Origin: Flavobacterium sp. CECT 9288
Lineage (GTDB): Bacteria > Bacteroidota > Bacteroidia > Flavobacteriales > Flavobacteriaceae
Assembly: GCF_918731615.1 (NCBI RefSeq)
Contig: NZ_OU957226.1
Span: 1,116,001 to 1,180,000, forward strand
Reading direction: 5' to 3'
DNA: 64,000 nucleotides
Below the pieces are notes generated by a model, which searched no databases, was not told the DNA's origin, and saw only the letters and a program-made list of their open reading frames with translations. Within the stretch, counting starts at the first letter, position 1; each line of letters begins with the position of its first letter. A program made the translations under genes and the position numbers. Positions 8,410 to 17,939 of the stretch are shown piece by piece.

Positions 8410-9432
8410 TTAAAATTGTATTCTAGCTTTTGAAACTACATTTGAGTTTTCAAATGTTTGTGATAAATATTTTTGATATCCTACAATTCCTATCATTGCA
8501 GCGTTATCGGTTGTGTATTCAAATTTTGGTATATAGGTTTTCCAACCGTATTTTTTTTCGGTTTCCTTTAAAGTAGTCCTTATGCCGGAGTTTGCAGATA
8601 CGCCGCCTCCAATTGCAATTTGTTTAATACCTGTTTCTTTTACAGCAAGCTTTATTTTATCCATTAAAATTTCTATAATAGTATGCTGTATTGATGCGCA
8701 AATATCATTTAGGTTTTCCGTTACAAAATTTGGATTTTCGGCTGTTCTCTTTTGAATAAAATAGAGAATTGCAGTCTTTAATCCTGAAAAACTAAAATCT
8801 AATCCAGCGACCTTAGGCTTAGTAAATGGAAATGCTTTTGGATTACCTAGTTGAGCATATTTGTCTATTAAAGGACCGCCAGGATAGGGAAGTCCAAGGA
8901 TTTTGGCACTTTTATCAAATGCTTCGCCTACAGCATCATCAGTGGTTTCGCCAATTATGGTCATGGTAAAATAATCTTCTACCTTTATAATTTGAGTATG
9001 GCCTCCACTTATAGTTAATGCTAAAAATGGAAAGCTTGGTTTTTCAAATCCTTCTTCATCAATAAAATGCGCTAAAACATGAGCTTGCATGTGATTTATT
9101 GCAAGAAGCGGAATGTTTAAGGCTAGAGCCAATGATTTTGCAAAAGAGCTTCCTACCAGCAAGGAGCCCATAAGGCCAGGACCTTGTGTGAATGCAATTG
9201 CAGATAGCTGTTCTTTTTGTATATTTGCTTTTTTAAGTGCAGCATCTACTACAGGAACAATGTTTTGTTGATGAGCTCTAGAGGCAAGTTCAGGAACAAC
9301 ACCCCCGTATTGATTGTGAATAAGTTGGTTTGCTACAACATTTGATAGTACTTTGTCGTTTTTTAAAACTGCAGCGGCGGTATCATCGCAAGAACTTTCT
9401 ATTGCAAGTATAAAAACCTCAGGATTTTGCAT
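8410..9432 (-). CDS. tsaD: tRNA N6-threonylcarbamoyladenosine transferase subunit TsaD
   Basis: This is the catalytic subunit that transfers threonylcarbamoyl to A37 of ANN-decoding tRNAs. I use the ATG at 9430-9432 because the protein then begins MQNPEVFILAIESSCDDT, the canonical TsaD N terminus, and is 340 residues long. A more upstream start would add 17 unsupported residues. The metal ligands HMQAH are at 114-118, and the ASKHA nucleotide-binding motifs (GPGLMGSL at 84-91, SGGHTQ, and GGVSAN near the C terminus) are present. It is the first gene of the tsaD-rsmE-DUF4159 operon and is divergent from tamB. Confidence 0.96.
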   Translation of the reverse strand: MQNPEVFILAIESSCDDTAAAVLKNDKVLSNVVANQLIHNQYGGVVPELASRAHQQNIVPVVDAALKKANIQKEQLSAIAFTQGPGLMGSLLVGSSFAKSLALALNIPLLAINHMQAHVLAHFIDEEGFEKPSFPFLALTISGGHTQIIKVEDYFTMTIIGETTDDAVGEAFDKSAKILGLPYPGGPLIDKYAQLGNPKAFPFTKPKVAGLDFSFSGLKTAILYFIQKRTAENPNFVTENLNDICASIQHTIIEILMDKIKLAVKETGIKQIAIGGGVSANSGIRTTLKETEKKYGWKTYIPKFEYTTDNAAMIGIVGYQKYLSQTFENSNVVSKARIQF

Positions 9433-9603
9433 AAATGGGTATGAATTTTGAGTTACAATTTGTACGTGTTGTACGGATAACATTTGTAATTTTCAAAATT
9501 AGAGAATTTTTAGCAAAGGAAGTTGTGTTTGCAAAAGCAAAATTAAATTTTAAATGAATAAATTCAATTAAGTATCAAAAAAGTAATTAAAATAGTTTTT
9601 CGG

Positions 9604-12600
9604 GTGTTGCTTGGGCTAGTAGTATTGCTGCTTATTGCAGGTATTGCTCTTACAATGCCTGCCGTGCAAACTCGCATTGCACGTTATTTTACAGATACTG
9701 TAAATAAAGATTTTGGTACTAATATAAATGTTGAAGGTGTTTCAATTTCTGTTTTTGGAGGCGTTAAATTTAAAAATGTCCTAATAAGAGACCATCGAAA
9801 GGATACTTTGATATATTCTGAGCGCATTGCTACCACCATTCTTGAAGGCAAAAAAATGCTAAATGGAGATCTTATTTTTGATAATCTGGATGTATACGGA
9901 CTACTTTTTAACTTAAAAACATATAAGGGAGAAAAAGAGACCAATATAGATAAATTCATTAATTCATTTGAAACTGGAAAAAGTTCCAATCGAAAATTTT
10001 TAATGAAAGCCAATACTTTACAAATTTATGATGGAAGGTTTATATTAATTGATGAAAACAGAGAAATCCCAAAAGATGTAGATTTTACAAAATTGAATGC
10101 ATCGGTTACTGATTTTTTAATTTTTGGACCAGAAGTTTCTACCAGTATTAATAAGATGTCCTTTCTAGATTTTAGAGGATTGTATGTTAAAAATTTGAAA
10201 TCGAAATTTTCATATTCCAAAAAAAATATCAAACTTGAAAAACTAGATTTGCAAACTAAGGAATCCTCACTCAAAGGAGAAGTTGTTCTTAAGTACAAAA
10301 TTGAAGATTTTTCTAATTTTAATGATAAAGTAGTGTTTGATATTCAACTTGATGCAGCATCTATTGCATCTAATGATATTCGGCATTTTTACAAAGAATT
10401 AGGTAAAAACCAGCATTTCAATTTAAAATCAAAGATCAAGGGAACGCTGAATGATTTGCAGTTTTATAAGTTGAATTTAATTGATGATCGAAAAACACAG
10501 TTAATAGGAGATATCAATTTCAAGAATTTATTTGCTAGAAAAGGACAACAATTTTCAATGTTTTCTAAGTTTGATAAATTAACTTCTACTTATGAGGATT
10601 TAGTGGTTATTTTGCCCAACATTTTAGGCAATAAACTGCCTACTTCTCTGCAAAAATTAGGACGTTTTACAACTGAAGGTACAGCATCTGTTACAACAAC
10701 AGCCGTTGAAGCTGATTTTTCTATGATGACAGCTTTAGGGAAGGTAACTTCAGATTTATACATTAATAATATCAATGAAATTGATAAAGCTTCCTACATT
10801 GGTACTGTAATCTTAGAAGATTTTGATCTAGGGAATATGATTGATCAGAAAGATTTAGGAAAAGTTTCTCTTGATATTAACGTTGATGGTCAAGGGTTTA
10901 ATCAAAAATATTTGAACACTGCGTTGAATGGTCAAGTTAGCCAAATAGAGTTTAAAGGTTATAATTATACAAATATTACTTTAAACGGTAATCTTGCGAG
11001 TCCTAATTACATTGGAGACATCCAGATTGATGATCCTAATTTGAAAATGACTTTTGATGGCGCTTTAGATTTAAGTAAAAAAGATAGTAAATATGATTTT
11101 CAAATTAATGTAATCAATGCCGATTTGAAAAAATTGAAATTGATGAATGATCCTGTTTCTGTTTTCAAAGGTGATGTTGAAGTACAAGCATCTGGGAATT
11201 CAATAGAAAATTTTGAGGGAACTGTTTTTATCAATAAAACATCTTATAAAAACGCTAAGGACACTTATGTCTTTAATGATTTTACGATCAATTCAACTTT
11301 TGACGATAATAAAGTAAGGACTATAACTGTGAATTCTCCGGATATTGTTCAAGGAGAGATTGTTGGTAGGTATGAATTCAATCAATTGCAAAATTTAGTA
11401 AAGAACTCGTTAGGAAGTTTATACACTAATTTTAAACCCTTAAAAGTAAAACAAGGACAGTTTTTGAACTTTAATTTTTCTATCTACAATAAAATTATTG
11501 AGATTTTTTATCCGGATATTGCCATAGGAGCCAATACAATTGTTAAAGGAAATATCAGTTCAGATGATCATGAATTTAAATTAGATTTCAATTCTCCACA
11601 AATAACAGCTTCAAATATCACCTTTGATAATATTAAAGTGGCTGTTGATAATAAAAACCCGCTTTATAACGCATATGTGGAGCTTGATAGTATTAAAACA
11701 AAATATTATAAAATAAGAGATTTTAGTTTGATCAATGTGACACACAAGGATACCTTATTTTTTAGATCCGAGTTCAAAGGCGGTCCCAAAGCAGAAGATT
11801 ATTATAATCTCAACTTGTATCATACTATCAACAAGGACAATAATAATGTTGTAGGTATCAGTAAATCTGAAGTCAAGTTTAAAGATTATTTGTGGTTTTT
11901 AAACGAAAATGAAACACCTGATAATCAGATTGTTTTTGATAAATCTTTGGAGAATTTTGATATAGATAGGCTGGTGCTCTCCCATGAAAATCAGTCTATA
12001 GCATTGGATGGAAATCTAAAAGGAAGTGATTTTAAGGATTTGAAATTAAGTTTTAAAGATGTCAACTTAAACCAAATCACCCCCACAAACAATAAACTAG
12101 TTGTACAAGGAAATATAAATGGTGAAATAGATTTTAAACAAAATAAAAACATTTACCAGCCAACAGCTTCAATAGTCATTGATAAATTAAACGTTAACAA
12201 AACAGATTTGGGTGTTTTGAAATTTGATGTTGAAGGTGATGAAACTTTCAAAAAATTCACCATCAACTCAAACTTAGAAAACGAAAATTTAGAAGCATTT
12301 AATGCCAACGGTAATTTTGAAATTGTCAATAAAGAAACCATTTTAGACTTAAAATTAAAATTTGATAAGTTTAATATTGCAACACTTAACTCTCTTGGTG
12401 GTGATGTTTTATCCAATATAAGAGGTTTTGTAGGTGGTAATGCAACTATTGAGGGTAACTTGCAAAATCCTACTATTAACGGAAGATTATTTTTGGACAA
12501 AGCAGGTTTGACAATTCCATATCTTAACGTGGACTATGGTTTGAGTGACAAAACGATCATAGATTTGACAAATGAAAAGTTTTTATTTAGAAACAATACC

Positions 12601-14061
12601 TTGACAGATACTAAATATGGTACCATAGGAAATTTAAATGGGTATATAGGACACAATAATTTCTCGGATTGGAAATTAGACTTGGCTATAAATTCAAAAA
12701 GATTAGTAGCATTAGATACAAAAGATAGCGAAGATGCTGCTTACTACGGAACTGCTTTTATTGATGGTAGCGCAACAATTAAAGGACCTACCAATAGTTT
12801 ATTTATAAAAGTTGATGCCAAATCAGAAAAAGGTACAGCTGTAAAAATCCCTATTAATAATGCCGAAAGTGTAAGTGATAATGTATTTATTCATTTTGTA
12901 ACAGAAAAAGAAAAATACAACATTAAAAACGGGATTGTTGAAAACACACGAAATTACAACGGTTTAGAACTTGAATTTGATTTTGACATTACGCCAGATG
13001 CTGAGGTTGAAGTGATACTGGATCGAAATACAGGTCATGGTATGAAAGGTAAAGGTTTTGGGTCTTTGCTATTTAAAATTAATACCCTTGGTAAATTTAA
13101 CATGTGGGGAGATTTCCAGGCATATGAAGGAACTTACAATTTTAAATATGGAGGACTTATTGATAAAAAGTTTGCAGTAAAAAAAGGTGGATCAATAACA
13201 TGGGAAGGGAATCCTATGAAGGCACAACTAAACCTCGAAGCTATTTACAAAACAACTGCAAATCCAGCAGTTTTATTAGATAATGCCTCTTTTAATTCTA
13301 AAGTTCCAGTAGAGGTTGTAATAGGTGTGCGTGGAGATTTAACGAGTCCTGAGCCAGATTTTAATATCGAATTCCCTACGGTAAGTAATGTTTTAAAATC
13401 TGAAATTCAGTATAAATTAAATGATAAAGATGTAAGACAAACTCAAGCTTTGTATTTGCTGTCATCAGGAGGTTTTTTAAGTCCTGAAGGAGTAAATCAA
13501 TCTGATTTTTCAGGAAGTTTGTTTGAAACGGCTTCCAGTATTTTGGGCGGAATCATTCGTTCTGATGATGAAAAGTTCAAGGTTGGTCTTAACTTTATTG
13601 GAGCCGATAGGCGATTAGGAAAAGAAACTGATGGTAGATTTGTTGCTACCATATCATCTAAAATAAATGATCGTATTACAATAAATGGCAAGTTAGGAGT
13701 TCCTTTTGGAGGAATTAATGAGTCTGCAATTGTAGGCGATGTTGAGGTGCTGTATCGTGTAAACGAAGATGGTACATTAAATTTGAGAATTTTTAATAAA
13801 GAAAATGACATCAATTTTGTAGGTCAGGGTATAGGGTATACTCAAGGTCTTGGGGTGTCTTATGAAGTAGATTTTGATACTTTCAAAGAGTTGGTAAATA
13901 AAATATTCAAGAATTTAAAGATTGAAAAAGTAGGCAATACAATGTCACCTGATCAAGATTCAGAGATGGCTCCAGATTTTATTGATTTTTCTAAATCCAA
14001 GAAAAAAACTCCAGAACCTATTAAGAAAAATCAAGAGGGTATTCTACCAGAGGAGTATTAA
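9604..14061 (+). CDS. tamB: TamB-like translocation and assembly module protein; start uncertain
   Basis: This very large (at least 1485 residues) inner-membrane-anchored protein spans the periplasm as a long beta-strand groove. It belongs to the TamB/AsmA-like family involved in outer-membrane protein assembly or lipid transport. The N terminus has one hydrophobic segment (MLLGLVVLLLIAGIAL), followed by the family-typical NVEGVSISVFGGVKFKNV. The C-terminal ~400 residues (around GKGFGSLLFKINTLGKFNMWG and the VLKSEIQYKLND region) are the conserved TamB domain. The GTG at 9604 is the first standard start in frame, but the frame stays open back to 9562 and there encodes a positively charged stretch (KKVIKIVFRV) typical of this N terminus. 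An ATG at 9554 lies one base out of frame. The true start may therefore be an ATT, or a base may be missing. It is divergent from tsaD. Confidence 0.85.
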   Translation: MLLGLVVLLLIAGIALTMPAVQTRIARYFTDTVNKDFGTNINVEGVSISVFGGVKFKNVLIRDHRKDTLIYSERIATTILEGKKMLNGDLIFDNLDVYGLLFNLKTYKGEKETNIDKFINSFETGKSSNRKFLMKANTLQIYDGRFILIDENREIPKDVDFTKLNASVTDFLIFGPEVSTSINKMSFLDFRGLYVKNLKSKFSYSKKNIKLEKLDLQTKESSLKGEVVLKYKIEDFSNFNDKVVFDIQLDAASIASNDIRHFYKELGKNQHFNLKSKIKGTLNDLQFYKLNLIDDRKTQLIGDINFKNLFARKGQQFSMFSKFDKLTSTYEDLVVILPNILGNKLPTSLQKLGRFTTEGTASVTTTAVEADFSMMTALGKVTSDLYINNINEIDKASYIGTVILEDFDLGNMIDQKDLGKVSLDINVDGQGFNQKYLNTALNGQVSQIEFKGYNYTNITLNGNLASPNYIGDIQIDDPNLKMTFDGALDLSKKDSKYDFQINVINADLKKLKLMNDPVSVFKGDVEVQASGNSIENFEGTVFINKTSYKNAKDTYVFNDFTINSTFDDNKVRTITVNSPDIVQGEIVGRYEFNQLQNLVKNSLGSLYTNFKPLKVKQGQFLNFNFSIYNKIIEIFYPDIAIGANTIVKGNISSDDHEFKLDFNSPQITASNITFDNIKVAVDNKNPLYNAYVELDSIKTKYYKIRDFSLINVTHKDTLFFRSEFKGGPKAEDYYNLNLYHTINKDNNNVVGISKSEVKFKDYLWFLNENETPDNQIVFDKSLENFDIDRLVLSHENQSIALDGNLKGSDFKDLKLSFKDVNLNQITPTNNKLVVQGNINGEIDFKQNKNIYQPTASIVIDKLNVNKTDLGVLKFDVEGDETFKKFTINSNLENENLEAFNANGNFEIVNKETILDLKLKFDKFNIATLNSLGGDVLSNIRGFVGGNATIEGNLQNPTINGRLFLDKAGLTIPYLNVDYGLSDKTIIDLTNEKFLFRNNTLTDTKYGTIGNLNGYIGHNNFSDWKLDLAINSKRLVALDTKDSEDAAYYGTAFIDGSATIKGPTNSLFIKVDAKSEKGTAVKIPINNAESVSDNVFIHFVTEKEKYNIKNGIVENTRNYNGLELEFDFDITPDAEVEVILDRNTGHGMKGKGFGSLLFKINTLGKFNMWGDFQAYEGTYNFKYGGLIDKKFAVKKGGSITWEGNPMKAQLNLEAIYKTTANPAVLLDNASFNSKVPVEVVIGVRGDLTSPEPDFNIEFPTVSNVLKSEIQYKLNDKDVRQTQALYLLSSGGFLSPEGVNQSDFSGSLFETASSILGGIIRSDDEKFKVGLNFIGADRRLGKETDGRFVATISSKINDRITINGKLGVPFGGINESAIVGDVEVLYRVNEDGTLNLRIFNKENDINFVGQGIGYTQGLGVSYEVDFDTFKELVNKIFKNLKIEKVGNTMSPDQDSEMAPDFIDFSKSKKKTPEPIKKNQEGILPEEY

Positions 14062-14364
14062 ACAAAAAATTATACTTTAAAATTATTCTTTACTGCAACT
14101 GCTTATTTTGTTCCAGCAGGAGTTTAAATTATTCGAATTTCATTAGAAATATCTGAATTACAATCCTTTATTATATTTAGTGTCAAAACGTTAATATTTT
14201 ACTAAAAGTGAATAAATTTCCACTTTTAGTAATTAATAGCGTAATTTAATTGTGTTCTAAAAAAACTTATCAACGAAAACGTTTGAATTTAAGACAGTCT
14301 TTTAATTAATAAAAAACACTGTCTTATAAGTGGTTAATGTTTGTTAGTTTTACACTTTAATATT
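14062..14364. other. Intergenic region between tamB and pfkA
   Basis: These 303 bp hold the perfect hairpin at 14199-14232 and a second short inverted repeat (AAGACAGT at 14291-14298 with ACTGTCTT at 14318-14325) just before pfkA. TAGTTTTA at 14345-14352 is a near match to a -7 box. No gene is seen. Confidence 0.45.
14199..14232. terminator. Perfect 12-bp hairpin downstream of tamB
   Basis: The arms TTACTAAAAGTG (14199-14210) and CACTTTTAGTAA (14221-14232) pair perfectly around a 10-nt loop. It lies 138 bp after the tamB stop and lacks a T run. It could be a terminator, an RNA stability element or an operator for pfkA. Confidence 0.45.
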
Positions 14365-15357
14365 ATGAAAATGCCAAAAACAATTAAAAAAGTAGGTGTT
14401 CTTACCTCTGGTGGAGACTCCCCAGGAATGAATGCAGCAATTCGATCTGTAGTTAGAACTTGCGCTTACCATAACATAGAATGTATCGGGATTTATAGAG
14501 GGTACCAAGGTATGATTGAAGGCGACTTTAAAGATATGGGACCTCGTAGTGTAAACAATATTGTAAATAAAGGAGGGACCATATTAAAATCTGCACGTTC
14601 CCTAGAATTTAAAACTCCAGAAGGTAGAAAAAAGGCACATGAAAATTTAACAAAAGCAGGTATAGATGCACTGGTTGTAATAGGAGGCGATGGAACTTTT
14701 ACGGGAGGATTACTGTTTAATTCAGAATTTAATTTTCCTGTAATGGGGATTCCAGGAACTATTGATAATGACATATTCGGTACCAGCCATACTTTAGGTT
14801 ATGATACAGCGCTTAATACAGTTGTAGATGTTATTGATAAAATAAGAGATACAGCAAGTTCACACAACCGCTTGTTTTTTGTTGAGGTGATGGGTAGAGA
14901 TGCGGGGCATATTGCTTTAAATGCTGGTATAGGTGCTGGAGCAGAAGAGATATTGATTCCTGAAGAAGATTTGGGACTAGATAGATTACTCGAATCGTTA
15001 CAAAAAAGTAAGGCTTCTGGAAAATCATCAAGTATAGTTGTTATTGCTGAAGGTGATAAAATTGGTAAAAATGTATTTGAGCTTAAGGATTACGTAGAGG
15101 CTAATTTACCAGAATATGATGTTCGTGTATCTGTTTTAGGTCATATGCAGCGTGGAGGATCCCCTTCTTGTTTTGATAGAGTTCTAGCAAGTAGGTTAGG
15201 TGTGAAAGCTGTTGAATCGTTGCTAGAAGGCAAGTCGAGTTATATGGTAGGGTTGCAAAATGATCAAGTAACATTGACGCCTTTAGAGCAAGCTATTAAA
15301 GGAGAATCCATGATTGATAGAGAATTATTAAGAGTATCAGACATTATGTCGACATAG
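14365..15357 (+). CDS. pfkA: 6-phosphofructokinase
   Basis: This is ATP-dependent phosphofructokinase, the committed step of glycolysis. I start at the ATG at 14365, giving 330 residues that begin MKMPKTIKKVGVLTSGGDSP. The family motifs are complete: GGDSPGMNA (16-24), GGDG (107-110) with glycine at the ATP-distinguishing position, PGTIDND (130-136) carrying catalytic D134, MGRDAGHIAL, and LGHMQRGGSP near the C terminus. Glycine in GGDG points to ATP rather than pyrophosphate as donor. gap follows 72 bp downstream on the same strand, so the two glycolytic genes are probably cotranscribed or coregulated. Confidence 0.96.
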   Translation: MKMPKTIKKVGVLTSGGDSPGMNAAIRSVVRTCAYHNIECIGIYRGYQGMIEGDFKDMGPRSVNNIVNKGGTILKSARSLEFKTPEGRKKAHENLTKAGIDALVVIGGDGTFTGGLLFNSEFNFPVMGIPGTIDNDIFGTSHTLGYDTALNTVVDVIDKIRDTASSHNRLFFVEVMGRDAGHIALNAGIGAGAEEILIPEEDLGLDRLLESLQKSKASGKSSSIVVIAEGDKIGKNVFELKDYVEANLPEYDVRVSVLGHMQRGGSPSCFDRVLASRLGVKAVESLLEGKSSYMVGLQNDQVTLTPLEQAIKGESMIDRELLRVSDIMST

Positions 15358-15423
15358 TTAATTAAAGTTTATTGTGAGGAAATTAGACTTTAGGTAGAAA
15401 AGAAAAATAAACAAAAAAATTAA

Positions 15424-16434
<1,011 letters not shown>

Positions 16435-16450
16435 TTCTTTATATATTTAC

Positions 16451-16487
16451 AAATCCCGTTATCATGCTGTAACGGGATTTTATTTTT
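16451..16487 (+). terminator. Rho-independent terminator of pfkA-gap
   Basis: A perfect 11-bp stem (AAATCCCGTTA / TAACGGGATTT) with an 8-nt loop is followed by a T-rich tail, 16 bp after the gap stop. Confidence 0.92.
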
Positions 16488-16563
16488 TGTTGCTTTGGTA
16501 TAGAAATTAAAAGACTATGACTTTTTATTAAACGGCAACACACACCAATAAACTAAAAAAAAA

Positions 16564-17415
16564 ATGAGACTAATAGTTGATAGCGGATCTACTAAAGCCG
16601 ATTGGATTGCGATAGATGACAATGGTAAAATTTTATTTACAACACAAACACTTGGGTTAAACCCTGAAGTGCTGGAACCAGATGAAATTATTGAAAGATT
16701 GAACGATCGTTTTGATATTTTACACAATAAAAAGAATGCTACTCATTTATTCTTTTATGGTGCAGGTTGTGGTACTGACAGGATGAAAATAGCACTTTCT
16801 CAAGTTTTTCAAAACTATTTTGTTAATGCAATCATTGATGTTAAAGAGGATACCTATGCAGCTGTATATGCTACTACTCCAAAAGGAGAAAAAGCAATAG
16901 TGTCTATACTAGGAACAGGCTCAAACTGCAGTTATTTTGATGGTAAAGAGTTGCATCAAAAAGTTCAATCTCTAGGTTATATTGCTATGGATGATTGCAG
17001 TGGAAATGTTTTTGGGAAAGAATTAATTAGAAAGTATTACTTTAACAAAATGCCAAAAGAATTGGCTGTTGAATTTGAAAAAGAGTATGACTTAGATCCA
17101 GATGCTATAAAAAGCAAGTTGTATAAGGAGCCTAATCCTAATGCGTATTTGGCTACTTTTGCAAAGTTTTTAATTCAGCATAAAGAGACGGAGTTTTGCA
17201 GGAAAATAATTTTTAAGGGAATGAAATCTTTTGTTAAAAATTATATTAAACAATTTGACAACTGTAAAGAAGTAAAAGTTCATTTTGTAGGTTCTATTGC
17301 TTTTTACTTAAAAGAAGAATTACAGGAAACTTTTGATAAATATGAACTACAATTGGGTAATGTTTTAAGAAGACCTATTGATGGCTTAATCGCTTATCAC
17401 AATTTAAATAAATAG
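16564..17415 (+). CDS. BadF/BadG-type ATPase, probable N-acetylglucosamine kinase
   Basis: This is a 283-residue ASKHA-fold sugar kinase. The N terminus MRLIVDSGSTKADW is the phosphate-1 loop and the second phosphate loop is ILGTGSNCSYFDG (near residues 118-130). The fold and length match the BadF-like GlcNAc kinases of Bacteroidota, which make GlcNAc-6-phosphate in the cytoplasm. It stands next to pfkA-gap. With the GH20, NagB and transporter genes at 42-55 kb it could complete GlcNAc catabolism. Substrate assignment is by family and context, and glucosamine or another hexose is possible. A 23-bp hairpin terminator follows. Confidence 0.75.
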   Translation: MRLIVDSGSTKADWIAIDDNGKILFTTQTLGLNPEVLEPDEIIERLNDRFDILHNKKNATHLFFYGAGCGTDRMKIALSQVFQNYFVNAIIDVKEDTYAAVYATTPKGEKAIVSILGTGSNCSYFDGKELHQKVQSLGYIAMDDCSGNVFGKELIRKYYFNKMPKELAVEFEKEYDLDPDAIKSKLYKEPNPNAYLATFAKFLIQHKETEFCRKIIFKGMKSFVKNYIKQFDNCKEVKVHFVGSIAFYLKEELQETFDKYELQLGNVLRRPIDGLIAYHNLNK

Positions 17416-17429
17416 AGATACATTAAATA

Positions 17430-17493
17430 AATAAAAGTCCTTACTAATTCTTGCAAAGCGATGCTTTTTTAAGAATTAGTAAGGACTTTTATT
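17430..17493. terminator. Bidirectional terminator with a perfect 23-bp stem
   Basis: A 23-bp perfect inverted repeat (17430-17452 with 17471-17493) ends in A/T runs on both sides and lies between the convergent kinase and ridA genes. The 18-nt loop itself contains a small hairpin (AAAGC GAT GCTTT). Confidence 0.9.
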
Positions 17494-17530
17494 ATATTCA
17501 ATTTACAGTTTTAAACACAGTAAATTGATA

Positions 17531-17911
17531 TTACAATATGGCAATCATTGAAATTTCTACATTAACATTTTTTGGTAAACAAGCTACCTGGACAGTTTCA
17601 CGAGCAGGCGCTGATTTTTCGTCAAAATAAGAACCATACACAGTATTTATTTTAGCAAAATCATTCATGTCCATAATGAAAATGGTTGTTTTTACAACAT
17701 GATCAAAGGTCATTCCAGCTGCTTCTAGAACTGCTTTCATGTTTTGCATAACTTGTTCTGTTTCGGCTTCAATAGTTGTAGTTATTAGCTCTCCCGTACT
17801 AGGATGTAAAGCAATTTGTCCAGATGTGTAAAGTGTATTTCCTTTAAGTACAGCTTGATTGTAAGGCCCTATGGGTGCGGGAGCATTTTCGGTAAAAATT
17901 ATTTTTTTCAT
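17531..17911 (-). CDS. ridA: RidA family reactive-intermediate deaminase
   Basis: This small cytosolic enzyme hydrolyses reactive enamine/imine intermediates such as 2-aminoacrylate to keto acids. The ATG at 17909-17911 gives 126 residues beginning MKKIIFTENAPAPIGPYNQA, the family N terminus. The motifs GNTLYTSGQIALHP and ARETVQVACLP carry the conserved Gly and the catalytic Arg that binds the substrate carboxylate. The next upstream same-strand gene is lptD, whose stop is 28 bp before this start, so readthrough cotranscription is likely. Confidence 0.92.
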   Translation of the reverse strand: MKKIIFTENAPAPIGPYNQAVLKGNTLYTSGQIALHPSTGELITTTIEAETEQVMQNMKAVLEAAGMTFDHVVKTTIFIMDMNDFAKINTVYGSYFDEKSAPARETVQVACLPKNVNVEISMIAIL

Positions 17912-17939
17912 ATGATTTTGTCTTGTTTTACTTTTAAAA

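Noticed and set aside
16435-16563. A YYGTTNGTW box pair upstream of the BadF kinase
   Set aside because: Single GTTG-like words occur (TTGTTGCTT), but there is no second box at 21-bp spacing and the first misses a conserved position.
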